Below, in pieces: positions 24,136 through 32,514 of a stretch of DNA of 42,870 nt (position 1 is the stretch's first letter; every line of letters starts with the position of its first letter). This DNA comes from Candidatus Omnitrophota bacterium (GTDB taxonomy: Bacteria > Omnitrophota > Gorgyraeia > Duberdicusellales > 4484-171). Position numbers and translations under genes: made by a program. The stretch lies in NCBI GenBank assembly GCA_028711575.1, contig JAQTSA010000002.1, forward strand, positions 1 through 42,870. Reading direction: 5' to 3'. The notes below the pieces were generated by a model. That model ran no database searches. It was not told the origin of the DNA and saw nothing but the letters and a program-made list of their open reading frames with translations.

Positions 24136-25812
24136 ATGATAAAAGAAAGAATTATAAAATATATCCAAAAAAATAAAGCCATTGATAAAAGCGTCTTGCA
24201 GGAGCTCATGGCTACCAAAGATTATAAATCTTTTAAACATCTTTTAATCAGAAAAAATTTATCAACTGAAGAAGACCTTCTTTTACTTTTTTCAAAAGAA
24301 TTTAAAATGCCTTTTCTTGATTTAAAGCGCTACAAAATTTCTTTTAAAAACAAAGAGTATTTACCCAAAGAAGTCGCTTTTCGATATAACGTACTTCCGA
24401 TATGTAAAATTGGTAACGCCTTAACTTTAGCAACAGCCAACCCTTTAGATGTTATTACTTACGATGATATTAAAATTCTTACTTCGGTCGGTAAAGTCGA
24501 TTTAGTTTTGTCGCGGGAGGATGATGTGGCTAAAGCTTTACAAACTCTTTATAAGTCTCCGGAAGAAGTTGTTTCTTTTTTAGACGATGATATATCTTTT
24601 GAGTTAAGTAAGATGGACGGCGAAGATTCGTTAGAAAATCTCGTTACCGAAAGTCAGCGCCCGCCGATTGTTCGGGCAATTGATTTAGTCATTTACAATG
24701 CTTTAAAAAAGAGAGCTTCTGATATTCATATTGAGCCTTATGAAGATGGTTTAATGGTTAAATATCGAGTCGATGGTGCTTTGTCTGAAGAGTTTAGCTT
24801 TCCTAAATCTAATCAAGCCGCGGTTATTGCCCGGCTTAAAATAATTTCGTCTTTAGATATAACTGAATCGCGCCTTCCTCAAGACGGCCGGTTCAAAGTT
24901 ACTTTTCAAGATCGGGAAATTGATTTTCGGGTTTCTAGTTTGCCGATCCAATACGGTGAAAAATTTGTATTACGGGTCCTTGATAAGAAAAGGTTGTCAG
25001 TAGGTCTGAAGAATTTGGGGTTTTCTCCTAAACCGCTCGCGGTATTTGAGCAAGCCAGTAAACATCCTTTTGGGATCATTCTTGTAACTGGTCCAACCGG
25101 TTCGGGAAAATCGACAACTCTTTATTCGATAATCAATCAGATAAATACGCCGGAAAAAAATATTATTACTATAGAAGATCCGATAGAATATCAGATCGAG
25201 GGTATTACTCAGATTCAGGCTAAAGCTGAGATTGGTTTAACTTTTGCCAGTGGCCTTAGATCAGTGCTAAGGCAGTCGCCGGACATTATAATGGTCGGAG
25301 AAATTCGTGACGCTGAAACTGCTGATATCGCCGTAAAAGCGTCCTTAACCGGGGAAGTAATTCTTTCAACATTACATACAAATACGGCGGTTGGCGCGAT
25401 TACTCGATTAATAGACATGGGCGTTGAGCCGTTTCTTTTAGCGTCATCGTTGGTCGCCTCTACCGCTCAGCGGTTGGTCAGACAGTTGTGTTCTCATTGT
25501 AAAGAAGCTTATACTATCGAAGAAGAAACTTTAACTAAACTGTCGTTTAGTTCTAAACAGCGGCAATTTTATCGGGCTAAAGGCTGTAGTCAATGTAATA
25601 ATACCGGATATCGGGGGCGGATAGCAATTCTTGAAATTTTGATGTTAGATGATAGAATTAGAGAAATGATTGTTAATCATGCCAGTGAAGAAGAAATTAT
25701 CGAGTACGCTAAAAAAGCCCAAGACTTTACCTTTTTAAGAGATGACGGGTTTTTAAAGTGCATTGATGGCGAAACTTCTTTAGAAGAAGTCCTTAGAGTT
25801 ACAACTGAGTAA
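24136..25812 (+). CDS. Pilus assembly / secretion ATPase 2 (PilB/GspE)
   Basis: A second PilB/GspE ATPase, about 558 residues. The MshEN domain at the N-terminus is less regular than in the first. The ATPase domain has Walker A GPTGSGKS (about 319-326), Walker B SPDIIMVGEIRDAE, His box TGEVILSTLHTNT, and zinc cysteines LCSHC and GCSQC. I prefer the ATG at 24136 (MIKERIIKYIQ), which aligns with homologues. An earlier ATG at 24088 overlaps the previous gene and would add 16 residues; neither has a good ribosome binding site. The two copies are related but clearly diverged. Confidence 0.9.
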   Translation: MIKERIIKYIQKNKAIDKSVLQELMATKDYKSFKHLLIRKNLSTEEDLLLLFSKEFKMPFLDLKRYKISFKNKEYLPKEVAFRYNVLPICKIGNALTLATANPLDVITYDDIKILTSVGKVDLVLSREDDVAKALQTLYKSPEEVVSFLDDDISFELSKMDGEDSLENLVTESQRPPIVRAIDLVIYNALKKRASDIHIEPYEDGLMVKYRVDGALSEEFSFPKSNQAAVIARLKIISSLDITESRLPQDGRFKVTFQDREIDFRVSSLPIQYGEKFVLRVLDKKRLSVGLKNLGFSPKPLAVFEQASKHPFGIILVTGPTGSGKSTTLYSIINQINTPEKNIITIEDPIEYQIEGITQIQAKAEIGLTFASGLRSVLRQSPDIIMVGEIRDAETADIAVKASLTGEVILSTLHTNTAVGAITRLIDMGVEPFLLASSLVASTAQRLVRQLCSHCKEAYTIEEETLTKLSFSSKQRQFYRAKGCSQCNNTGYRGRIAILEILMLDDRIREMIVNHASEEEIIEYAKKAQDFTFLRDDGFLKCIDGETSLEEVLRVTTE

Positions 25813-25824
25813 AAGGAGCGAAAA

Positions 25825-27033
25825 ATGAAATCTTTTTCCTATGTCATCAAAGATAATCAGGGTCAAATCCGTAAAGGAGTGCTTGACGTTGAATCTCAGG
25901 ATAAACTAATTGAGTATTTTCATAAAGAGTCTTGTGTTATTATCTCGATTAAAGAAAGGAAAAAAACAGCTCAGCGGCAACACAGCAGTCGTATCAGCGT
26001 GGATGATTTAGTTATTTTTTCCCGTCAGTTTACCACGCTGATTGAAAGCGGTATCCCGGCGGTTGAATCTTTAGCTATTCTTCAAGATCAGGTGGAAAAG
26101 CCTTATTTTAAAGCGGTTATTGCCATGATTCTAAAAGATGTCCGTGAAGGCGCCTCATTAGCTAATACTTTAAAAAAACACCCGAAAGTGTTTCCCGAAA
26201 TTTACGTCAGCATGGTGGAAGCGGCTGAAGTCAGCGGGAATCTGCCGGAAATTTTAGAACGGTTATCGATCTATCTTGAAAAAAGCAGTGCTTTAAGAAA
26301 AAAAGTAGCTTCAGCCATGTATTATCCGGTCATTATTTTACTAATGGCGGGAGGAATTACAACTTTTTTAATGGTTAAAGTTATTCCGACGTTTCAGAGT
26401 ATATTTGATATGTTGGGCGGAAACTTACCTTTACCAACCCAGATTCTGCTTCTTGTGTCAAATGTTTTACGTTCCTACTTTCTTATTGTGGTGATAGTTT
26501 TTATAGTTGTATCGGCTTTGTTTTTAAAATATATAAATACTGATCGGGGAAAGCGTCAGTATCACAAAACGCTTTTACGGCTGCCGATTTTAGGAAACTT
26601 AATAAGAAAAATTGCGATTGCTAAATTTGCCCGTACTTTTGCGACTTTAGTCCGAAGCGGAGTTACGGTTATAAAATGTTTAGACATAGTAGCTAAGACT
26701 TCGGGAAATAAAATTTTGGAAGAGGCAGTTATCAAAGCGAAAAAATCTATTCTTGAAGGTCAGCCGATATCTTTGCCGTTAGAAGAAAGCGGTATTTTTC
26801 CTCCGATGGTCACAAAAATGATTGCGATCGGTGAAAAGAGCGGAAAACTCGAAGAGATGCTTTCCAAAGTCGCGCAATTTTACGAAGAACAAACCGACGC
26901 GATGATTACCGGATTAAGCAGTTTGATCGAACCTCTGGTTATTGGTGTTTTAGGGGTTGTAATTGGCGGGATAGTTGTGTCTTTATTCTTGCCGATTATC
27001 AAAATAACCCAATATATCGGAACCGGGATGTAA
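25825..27033 (+). CDS. pilC: Pilus/secretion platform protein PilC/GspF
   Basis: A 402-residue inner-membrane protein on which the assembly ATPase acts. It has the classic duplicated T2SSF layout: an N-terminal FSYVIKDNQGQIRKGVLD segment, a first cytoplasmic helical domain with VDDLVIFSRQFTTLIESGIPAVESL, and membrane helices at about 170-190 and 215-240. A second copy follows (IAKFARTFATLVRSGVTVIKCL) and a last helix (about 370-395) ends it. AAAAGGAG lies just before the ATG and only 12 bases separate it from ATPase 2, so they are co-transcribed. Its partner ATPases and pilins are in this window. Confidence 0.94.
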   Translation: MKSFSYVIKDNQGQIRKGVLDVESQDKLIEYFHKESCVIISIKERKKTAQRQHSSRISVDDLVIFSRQFTTLIESGIPAVESLAILQDQVEKPYFKAVIAMILKDVREGASLANTLKKHPKVFPEIYVSMVEAAEVSGNLPEILERLSIYLEKSSALRKKVASAMYYPVIILLMAGGITTFLMVKVIPTFQSIFDMLGGNLPLPTQILLLVSNVLRSYFLIVVIVFIVVSALFLKYINTDRGKRQYHKTLLRLPILGNLIRKIAIAKFARTFATLVRSGVTVIKCLDIVAKTSGNKILEEAVIKAKKSILEGQPISLPLEESGIFPPMVTKMIAIGEKSGKLEEMLSKVAQFYEEQTDAMITGLSSLIEPLVIGVLGVVIGGIVVSLFLPIIKITQYIGTGM

Positions 27034-27097
27034 TTGGTTTTATTCTGTTTATTTGTTTTTTAGCCGTAATTAGGCCAAATGTAAAAAAAATGTAAAT

Positions 27098-27126
27098 TTG
27101 ACATTAGTTGTAATAAGTGCTATAGT
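27098..27126 (+). promoter_or_regulatory. Strong promoter of the major pilin gene
   Basis: TTGACA (27098-27103), exactly 17 bases, then TATAGT (27121-27126). Transcription would start near 27133, giving a ~100-base leader that contains an internal GGAGG with no matching gene, flanked by short inverted repeats (AGGCC/GGCCT). Confidence 0.75.
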
Positions 27127-27233
27127 TAAATTGAAGTCTTTATCTTTAACCTTTTTAGGCCCAGACTGCCGAAAAAAAGGAGGAAAAGTAGAAGGCAAAA
27201 AAAGGCCTTACAAAACAAATCGGAGGTATCGAA

Positions 27234-27686
27234 ATGCGTAAAGGTTTTACTCTTGTTGAAATTATGATTGTTGTTGCTATTATTGCTCTTTTAGCGGCAA
27301 TAGCTATTCCTAACCTTTTAAGAGCTCGAGTTTCGGCTAATGAAGCTGCGGCCGCAGCGGCGATGCATACCATAGCTGCCGCTCAAATTCAGTATCGGGC
27401 ATCTAACCCGACCTATGCTTCTTTAGGAACTTTAGGTAATGCTACTCCGCCTTATATCGATTCTAGGCTTGCTGGCGGAAGCAAACAGGGCTATAACTTT
27501 ACATCTGGATTTTCAACTGGCGCGAACTTTTGGGCTGCTGGTGAACCTCAAGACAATACCGCCGCGCATACGTTCTATATCGATGAGGACGGTGTTATTT
27601 GTCGTTCTTCCAATACCAGTGTTAGCGCTGAGACTTCACATTTTAACGGATCGGGCTGTCCAACGGGTTATGCTGAAGTAGAATAA
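27234..27686 (+). CDS. pilA: Major type IV pilin
   Basis: A 150-residue pilin with a 4-residue leader (MRKG) and the mature N-terminus FTLVEIMIVVAIIALLAAIA, which has Glu at +5 and the helix for filament packing. The short globular part includes VSANEAAAAAAMHTIAAAQI and ends in a disulfide candidate (C123 and C142). Four N-X-S/T sequons (N69, N88, N127, N138) are present. A strong promoter, a ~100-base leader, a good GGAGG and a strong terminator mark it as the high-expression pilin. The sequence style is typical of uncultured Omnitrophota, in my memory. Confidence 0.92.
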   Translation: MRKGFTLVEIMIVVAIIALLAAIAIPNLLRARVSANEAAAAAAMHTIAAAQIQYRASNPTYASLGTLGNATPPYIDSRLAGGSKQGYNFTSGFSTGANFWAAGEPQDNTAAHTFYIDEDGVICRSSNTSVSAETSHFNGSGCPTGYAEVE

Positions 27687-27712
27687 TCACTTAAAGCTAA
27701 ACAATGAAACTT

Positions 27713-27743
27713 AAGGCGGTGGTTTTTAACCACCGCCTTTTTT
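27713..27743 (+). terminator. Terminator after the major pilin
   Basis: AAGGCGGTGGTT (27713-27724) pairs perfectly over 12 bases with AACCACCGCCTT (27728-27739) around a 3-base loop, followed by T up to 27743. It separates the abundant pilA message from the next pilin gene. Confidence 0.93.
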
Positions 27744-27749
27744 ATTGAC

Positions 27750-27777
27750 TTGTTTGTTTTTAACAATCGGCTATAAT
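27750..27777 (+). promoter_or_regulatory. Promoter of pilin 2
   Basis: TTGTTT (27750-27755), 16 bases, TATAAT (27772-27777). Pilin 2 is thus transcribed separately from pilA. Confidence 0.55.
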
Positions 27778-27823
27778 AATTGTAGTCTGGGAAAATTAGA
27801 AAAATAAGATTATATCAAAATTT

Positions 27824-28315
27824 ATGATTATCAAACAGAACCGATTAAAAGCAAAAGCTTTTACCTTAATAGAAATAATGCTCGTTATTACTATTTTAGT
27901 TACTTTAGCGGCGATTGCGATTCCTTCATTGCTGCGGGCTTTTGTTACATCAAAAGAAACGACGGCCATAGCCGCCTTAAAAACAATTCTCACGGCAGAA
28001 ATAAAGTATCGGGCAACTAATCCGGTTTATGCCAGCTTAGAGACCTTAGGCGGTGCTAATTATCCTTACCTCGATTCCAAGCTTGGCTGCAGCACGCCGC
28101 CCTGCAAAAAACAGAACTATTTATTTAATGTTACTCCGCTGAGCGGTAACGGATTTTTTGCTGTTGCTGATCCCGAAGAGCCGGACAATTATCGCACCTT
28201 TTATATCGATGAGTCCGGCGTTATCTGTCGTTCAAATACGACTAATACCCCGGTCGCTACCGCTCATGCCAACAGTTCGTCTTGTCCCCCAGGCTATGAT
28301 CAGTGCGGTCAGTAA
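27824..28315 (+). CDS. Type IV pilin-like protein 2
   Basis: A 163-residue pilin related to the major pilin, with a 12-residue leader ending KAKA and mature start FTLIEIMLVITILVTLAAIA. The residue before the cleavage site is Ala, not Gly. The rest of the protein aligns with the major pilin through YRATNPVYASLETLGG, FYIDESGVICRSN and PPGYDQC. Four or more cysteines (C89, C94, C135, C154, C161) suggest disulfide-stabilised loops. Sequons are at N102, N138 and N150. It has its own promoter, so its dose can differ from that of pilA. Confidence 0.88.
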   Translation: MIIKQNRLKAKAFTLIEIMLVITILVTLAAIAIPSLLRAFVTSKETTAIAALKTILTAEIKYRATNPVYASLETLGGANYPYLDSKLGCSTPPCKKQNYLFNVTPLSGNGFFAVADPEEPDNYRTFYIDESGVICRSNTTNTPVATAHANSSSCPPGYDQCGQ

Positions 28316-28344
28316 TTTATAAAAATTATAAACTGGTCAGGCCG

Positions 28345-28372
28345 TTGTTTTTTTTCGGTTCTATGGTAATAT
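28345..28372 (+). promoter_or_regulatory. Promoter of the oligosaccharyltransferase gene
   Basis: TTGTTT (28345-28350), 16 bases, TAATAT (28367-28372) with an extended TG (28364-28365). The start would be near 28379, about 20 bases before the ATG. Confidence 0.4.
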
Positions 28373-28398
28373 TGACTTATATCAATCAATAAAACTAA

Positions 28399-30984
28399 AT
28401 GAAACGTATTATTTGTTTTCATATATTTTTGATTCTCTTAGGGTTTGCTCTTTTTGTGAGATCCTTTCCGGCGTATTTTCCTCAGTTTAAAAAACAAGCC
28501 GCTTTTGATGTTGAGTTTAAACAGCGGCAAATTGTCCGAAAACAAGTTGCTGATCGTTACCCGGACTATAACGCGGCGATTAAAGATAAAATTATTTCTA
28601 AAATTGTATCTCAAGACCAAAAAGATAAAGTTTTTTTTAATGCCCAAATAGAAAAAGAGTATGATTCGCTAAAAGCTAAATATCAAGACGAAAAAGGCTT
28701 AAGTTATTTTTTAGAAGTTGACCCTTATTGCCGATTGCGTCATACCCGGCTTATTTTGGAGAATGGTTACCCGGGCAACAAAAAAGATGATAAAAATATT
28801 TATGATACTTTTATGCTTGCTCCGAAAGGAGAACCGGTTCAGCCCCATCGGTTTCTGTATTATTTTTCGGCATACTTTTATAAATTGGTTACGATTTTTT
28901 CTCCCGGCCTTTCTTTAGATACTTTTCTTTTTTATTTTCCCTTATTTCTTTTGGCTGTTTTTTTAATAGCCTTCTACTTTTTTTGCGTGACATTTTTTTC
29001 TGAGGTCACTGCTGTTTTAGCGGTATTTTTTGTAAGTACACCAACAGTTTTTATCTTACGTAGTTCGGCCGGATGGTTCGATACTGACATCCTAAACTTA
29101 TTGTTGCCGTTAACGGTTATCTGGTGTTTAGGCCTTGCTGTCAGAGCCGACCGACTGGCCAAATCTACTTTATTTGCGGCTTTAGCCGGTTTTTTTCTTT
29201 CGATATTTGCTTACCACTGGGTTGGTTGGTGGTTTATCATGTTGGTTAGTTTCGGTTTTTTTGTTTTTGCAATTAGCAACCTGATCTCATTGCATTATAA
29301 GGACCGGGCTGAATTGTTAAGAAAAATAAGGCCTTATCTTTTTTCTTTACTGGTGTTTCTGCTTTCCAGCCTTGGGTTTTGTCTTTGGATAGCTGGATTT
29401 GAGCCTTTTAGTTTTGCCTATAGCTCGCTTCAACAAAACTTTGGTCTGGGCAAATCGATGACTCCATCAATTTGGCCTTTAGTAGAATATACGGTCTCAG
29501 AATTAAAACAAGGCAATCCCTTAAATGTGGTTATTCATCTTGGTTTTGATCTTCCGATGGTTGTTTTGGCTCTTTTTAGCACTTTGTTTGTTTTTATAAA
29601 AGAGAAACGTACCCATCGATCGGACGTTGTTGTTCTTTTGCTGTGTTGGCTCTTTTTTATGGCTTTTGCTTTTCTAAAAGGTGTGCGTTTTTCTTTGTTT
29701 CTCATTGTGCCTTTAGCGGTATTTCTAGCTTACACTATCGAATCCGTTGGCCAGGTCTTAATTGATCGGTTTAAGCATAAAATATCGCCAAAGCTTACCG
29801 CGGTGATTAGTTTAATTTTTCTTCTTGTTGTTTTTAGGATGATTTTTCCTGTAGCTAAAAACTCAATCCAAAATAGCTATTCTTTGATCCCGATGATGAA
29901 CGATACTTTAGCTGGAGTGATGAATGAAATTAGAGAAAAAACCCCCTCAAACAGTATCATCAATTCCTGGTGGGATTACGGAAACTGGTTTAAAGAAATC
30001 GCTCGGCGGAGAACGATAGTCGATCCCCAAATACAAAATCGTCCGATAACTTATTGGATGGCCAGGGTCATTGTTTCCAGCGATGAAGAAGAAGCTATCA
30101 GGGTATTGAGAATGATAAATAATTCTTCTGATTTATTGTTTGACCGGATTAACAAATTTTTTGGTGACGAATTTAAAACAATAGCTTTTTTAAGCCGGTT
30201 AATCAAAGAGCCGTATTCCGCGGCAAAGAAAACTGTCGTTGAATATTCTTTGCCGCCGGAGATTGCCCGCGACATTCTGGATAACCTGTTTATAAAAGAA
30301 CCGGCTCCAGCTTATTTTGTTGTTGATAAAAAAATGATCGGGTTTATGTCGAACATCTCTTTTTTAGGAAACTGGAATTTCCCTAAAGTCTACGTAATTA
30401 AACACCTTAACCAGCCAAAAGATACGGTTTTAAATTATTTGAAAGACGTCTTTGGTTTATCTTTTGCTGATGCTGAGTCCCTTTACAATGAAGTAATCTT
30501 TTCTACGACAAAAAGGGAGGAAAGTGAGGTTCTTTCAAAACGGGTTTTTTTTGTTTTACCGCTTTCCGATGGCGAGGTTTCAGAACAAACAATTTACTTT
30601 GATAACAGCGTTGTTTTTGATTTAAATAAAATCGAGGCAAGAAAGTATTTTGAGGCCGGTAGCCTTTGGCGAAAGTTTGGATTTGTATATTTTTATGACG
30701 GAAATACCGTTTCTTTTTCTAAGTCTAAGCAAGAAGAACCGAAAGAAAAACAAGTTAACCTTCAGAATGCTGAAATTCCTTTAAAATCCGGGGTGCTGAT
30801 TATTAAAGAAAAAGATGCTTTTAAATGCGTAGGGCTTTCTGATGAGCAACTGGCTAATAGTATTTTTAGCCGAATGTTTTTTTTAAATGGTAAAACCCTA
30901 AAATATTTTGTGCCGGTTATCGGCGATCAGGAAACCGGCACAATAGTTTTTAAAATTGAGTGGCCTAAATCGGAAGACTTATAA
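28399..30984 (+). CDS. STT3/AglB/PglB-type oligosaccharyltransferase
   Basis: An 861-residue membrane enzyme that moves a lipid-linked glycan to asparagine of N-X-S/T sequons on exported proteins. It has an N-terminal multi-helix part (about 10-480) with acidic motifs expected of the family: D108 in EVDPYCRLRH (first loop) and D228/D230 in GWFDTDILN. A soluble C-terminal domain begins with the diagnostic WWDYG motif (524-528, in NSWWDYGNWFKE). The length matches archaeal AglB more than bacterial PglB (~710). It lies between two pilin genes, so the pilins are the natural substrate candidates. No lipid-linked glycan assembly genes are in the window. Confidence 0.9.
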   Translation: MKRIICFHIFLILLGFALFVRSFPAYFPQFKKQAAFDVEFKQRQIVRKQVADRYPDYNAAIKDKIISKIVSQDQKDKVFFNAQIEKEYDSLKAKYQDEKGLSYFLEVDPYCRLRHTRLILENGYPGNKKDDKNIYDTFMLAPKGEPVQPHRFLYYFSAYFYKLVTIFSPGLSLDTFLFYFPLFLLAVFLIAFYFFCVTFFSEVTAVLAVFFVSTPTVFILRSSAGWFDTDILNLLLPLTVIWCLGLAVRADRLAKSTLFAALAGFFLSIFAYHWVGWWFIMLVSFGFFVFAISNLISLHYKDRAELLRKIRPYLFSLLVFLLSSLGFCLWIAGFEPFSFAYSSLQQNFGLGKSMTPSIWPLVEYTVSELKQGNPLNVVIHLGFDLPMVVLALFSTLFVFIKEKRTHRSDVVVLLLCWLFFMAFAFLKGVRFSLFLIVPLAVFLAYTIESVGQVLIDRFKHKISPKLTAVISLIFLLVVFRMIFPVAKNSIQNSYSLIPMMNDTLAGVMNEIREKTPSNSIINSWWDYGNWFKEIARRRTIVDPQIQNRPITYWMARVIVSSDEEEAIRVLRMINNSSDLLFDRINKFFGDEFKTIAFLSRLIKEPYSAAKKTVVEYSLPPEIARDILDNLFIKEPAPAYFVVDKKMIGFMSNISFLGNWNFPKVYVIKHLNQPKDTVLNYLKDVFGLSFADAESLYNEVIFSTTKREESEVLSKRVFFVLPLSDGEVSEQTIYFDNSVVFDLNKIEARKYFEAGSLWRKFGFVYFYDGNTVSFSKSKQEEPKEKQVNLQNAEIPLKSGVLIIKEKDAFKCVGLSDEQLANSIFSRMFFLNGKTLKYFVPVIGDQETGTIVFKIEWPKSEDL

Positions 30985-30999
30985 TCTTTTGAGGATTTG

Positions 31000-31027
31000 T
31001 TGACAACTGTGATATCTAGTATAATAT
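31000..31027 (+). promoter_or_regulatory. Possible promoter before pilin 3 and the pilM-Q operon
   Basis: TTGACA (31000-31005) is followed by overlapping -10-like sequences: TAATAT (31022-31027) at a 16-base spacing fits best, while TATAAT (31020-31025) would leave only 14. It is a plausible promoter for a long operon through pilQ. Confidence 0.5.
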
Positions 31028-31068
31028 TATAGGTAGAGAAACGAAAACAAAATTAAAGTTTTAAAATA

Positions 31069-31539
31069 ATGAAAGGCCAGGCAAGAAGTTTCTTAGTAAA
31101 AGAAAGAAAACTTAAGGCTCAACTCTCTTTGGGGTTCACTTTGGTTGAGATAATGATTGTTATCGCAATTATTATTATCTTAGCCGCCGCCTTGCTGCCG
31201 AACATTCTTCGGGCCCAAATCATATCAAATGAGGCAACTGCCATAAGCAATTTGCGCGGAACGTTTACCGTTTTACAGATATATTATAATGACCATAACC
31301 GTTCTTTTCCCCAGGAATTTTCTGATCTTAGCGGATATATAAGTCAGAAACTGATTTCCGGTGAAAAATCAGGATATTTATTCAATTATACTCGGGATAG
31401 TGCCGATGAATTTCATCTGAATGCTAATCCCCGGACACATAAACGAACCGGCGAAAAATATTTTTATTTAGATGAAACCGGTATAATGCGTTATGATTTA
31501 ACGCAGGAAGCTGACGAGAATGATAACATTACCGAATAG
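31069..31539 (+). CDS. Type IV pilin-like protein 3 with long leader
   Basis: A 156-residue prepilin whose leader is 22 residues long and ends SLG before the mature start FTLVEIMIVIAIIIILAAAL. The globular part lacks the cysteines of the other two pilins. Sequons are at N77, N106 and N153. N106 (GYLFNYT) sits where pilins 1 and 2 have YNFT and LFNVT. It begins an operon with pilMNOPQ; its last 20 bases overlap the pilM start. It may be a minor subunit or a pseudopilin for the secretion-like branch. Confidence 0.85.
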   Translation: MKGQARSFLVKERKLKAQLSLGFTLVEIMIVIAIIIILAAALLPNILRAQIISNEATAISNLRGTFTVLQIYYNDHNRSFPQEFSDLSGYISQKLISGEKSGYLFNYTRDSADEFHLNANPRTHKRTGEKYFYLDETGIMRYDLTQEADENDNITE

Positions 31540-32497
31540 TAAGATCAGCACAAAAAAAAGTTTTGTTGCTATTAATTTAGGCAACAACAGCGTAAAAGGG
31601 GTAGTAGTTTCGGCTAATAAAATTGTTGATTATTTTATTGAAAAAAAAGATGATCTACCTGTATTGTTAAAAGATATTTGGAGTAAAAAACGAAACCTTC
31701 CTGAAAAAGTTAAAATTTCCCTAAAAGATCCGGCAACTTTGATCCGATATTTTAATTTTCCTAAGTTAGACAAAAAAAAGATGCGGGCCGCGCTTTTTTT
31801 TGAGCTTAACAAACATATTCCTTTTTTACCGCAGGAAGTTTATTTTGATTATGCGATTTTAGAAGAGGCGTCTCCACGGGAAGTTTTTTTACTGCTTGCT
31901 GTCGCTAAGAAACAGTTTATTGATGCAATTGTCAGCGCTTTCCAAAACCAAGGTTTAAAAATTATAGATATTAATTTAGATAGTGTTTGTCTGGCGAATC
32001 TTTTCTTAAAAGTATATAAAGAAGAAAAGAATAAAAACAGCGCTATTTTAGACATTGGGCATAGTTGCTCTAGTTTAAGCATTTTAAAAGATGGCTTGCC
32101 TTTTGTAACTCGGGATTTAGAGTTTAATGGCAGTGATGCTTTTTCAACTTTATCGCATATGAAAGCTCTGCCGCTGAAAGAAATAGAAGCCTGGGTCGAA
32201 TCTCCTGAAAATTCCGGCGAATTTTTATCGTTGATCCAATACAGCATTTCTAATTTAGCCAAAGAAATAAAAAATTCTTTTGACTACTTTGAATTAAATA
32301 AGGGTGAAAGGGTACAAACACTTTATCTTACAGGAGGGTTGGCTAATCTCGCGGAGCTTAATGAGGTTTTTAGTGAATCTTTAGGGCTTGAGGTTAAGAC
32401 TTTGGGAGATTTTTCAAAACTTAATCTGAGTTTACCAGACGCCGAGTTTGATAAGGTTAAAAACGGTTTAGCTGTTTCTCTGGGCTTGTCGTTGTAA
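31520..32497 (+). CDS. pilM: Type IV pilus inner-membrane platform protein PilM
   Basis: A 325-residue actin-like (FtsA-fold) ATP-binding protein that docks on the PilN N-terminus under the inner membrane. It has the actin-fold motifs VAINLGNNSVKGVVVS at the N-terminus, NSAILDIGHSCSSLSILKDG in the middle and LYLTGGLANLAELNEV near the end. The length is close to other PilM proteins (~350). Translation starts within the pilin 3 gene (20-base overlap), so it is probably coupled. PilN follows 17 bases later. Confidence 0.9.
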   Translation: MITLPNSKISTKKSFVAINLGNNSVKGVVVSANKIVDYFIEKKDDLPVLLKDIWSKKRNLPEKVKISLKDPATLIRYFNFPKLDKKKMRAALFFELNKHIPFLPQEVYFDYAILEEASPREVFLLLAVAKKQFIDAIVSAFQNQGLKIIDINLDSVCLANLFLKVYKEEKNKNSAILDIGHSCSSLSILKDGLPFVTRDLEFNGSDAFSTLSHMKALPLKEIEAWVESPENSGEFLSLIQYSISNLAKEIKNSFDYFELNKGERVQTLYLTGGLANLAELNEVFSESLGLEVKTLGDFSKLNLSLPDAEFDKVKNGLAVSLGLSL

Positions 32498-32514
32498 CTT
32501 AAAGAATTAAAAAA

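Noticed and set aside
31849-32262. 137-codon open frame on the minus strand
   Set aside because: It lies inside the pilM gene, whose product has clear actin-fold motifs.
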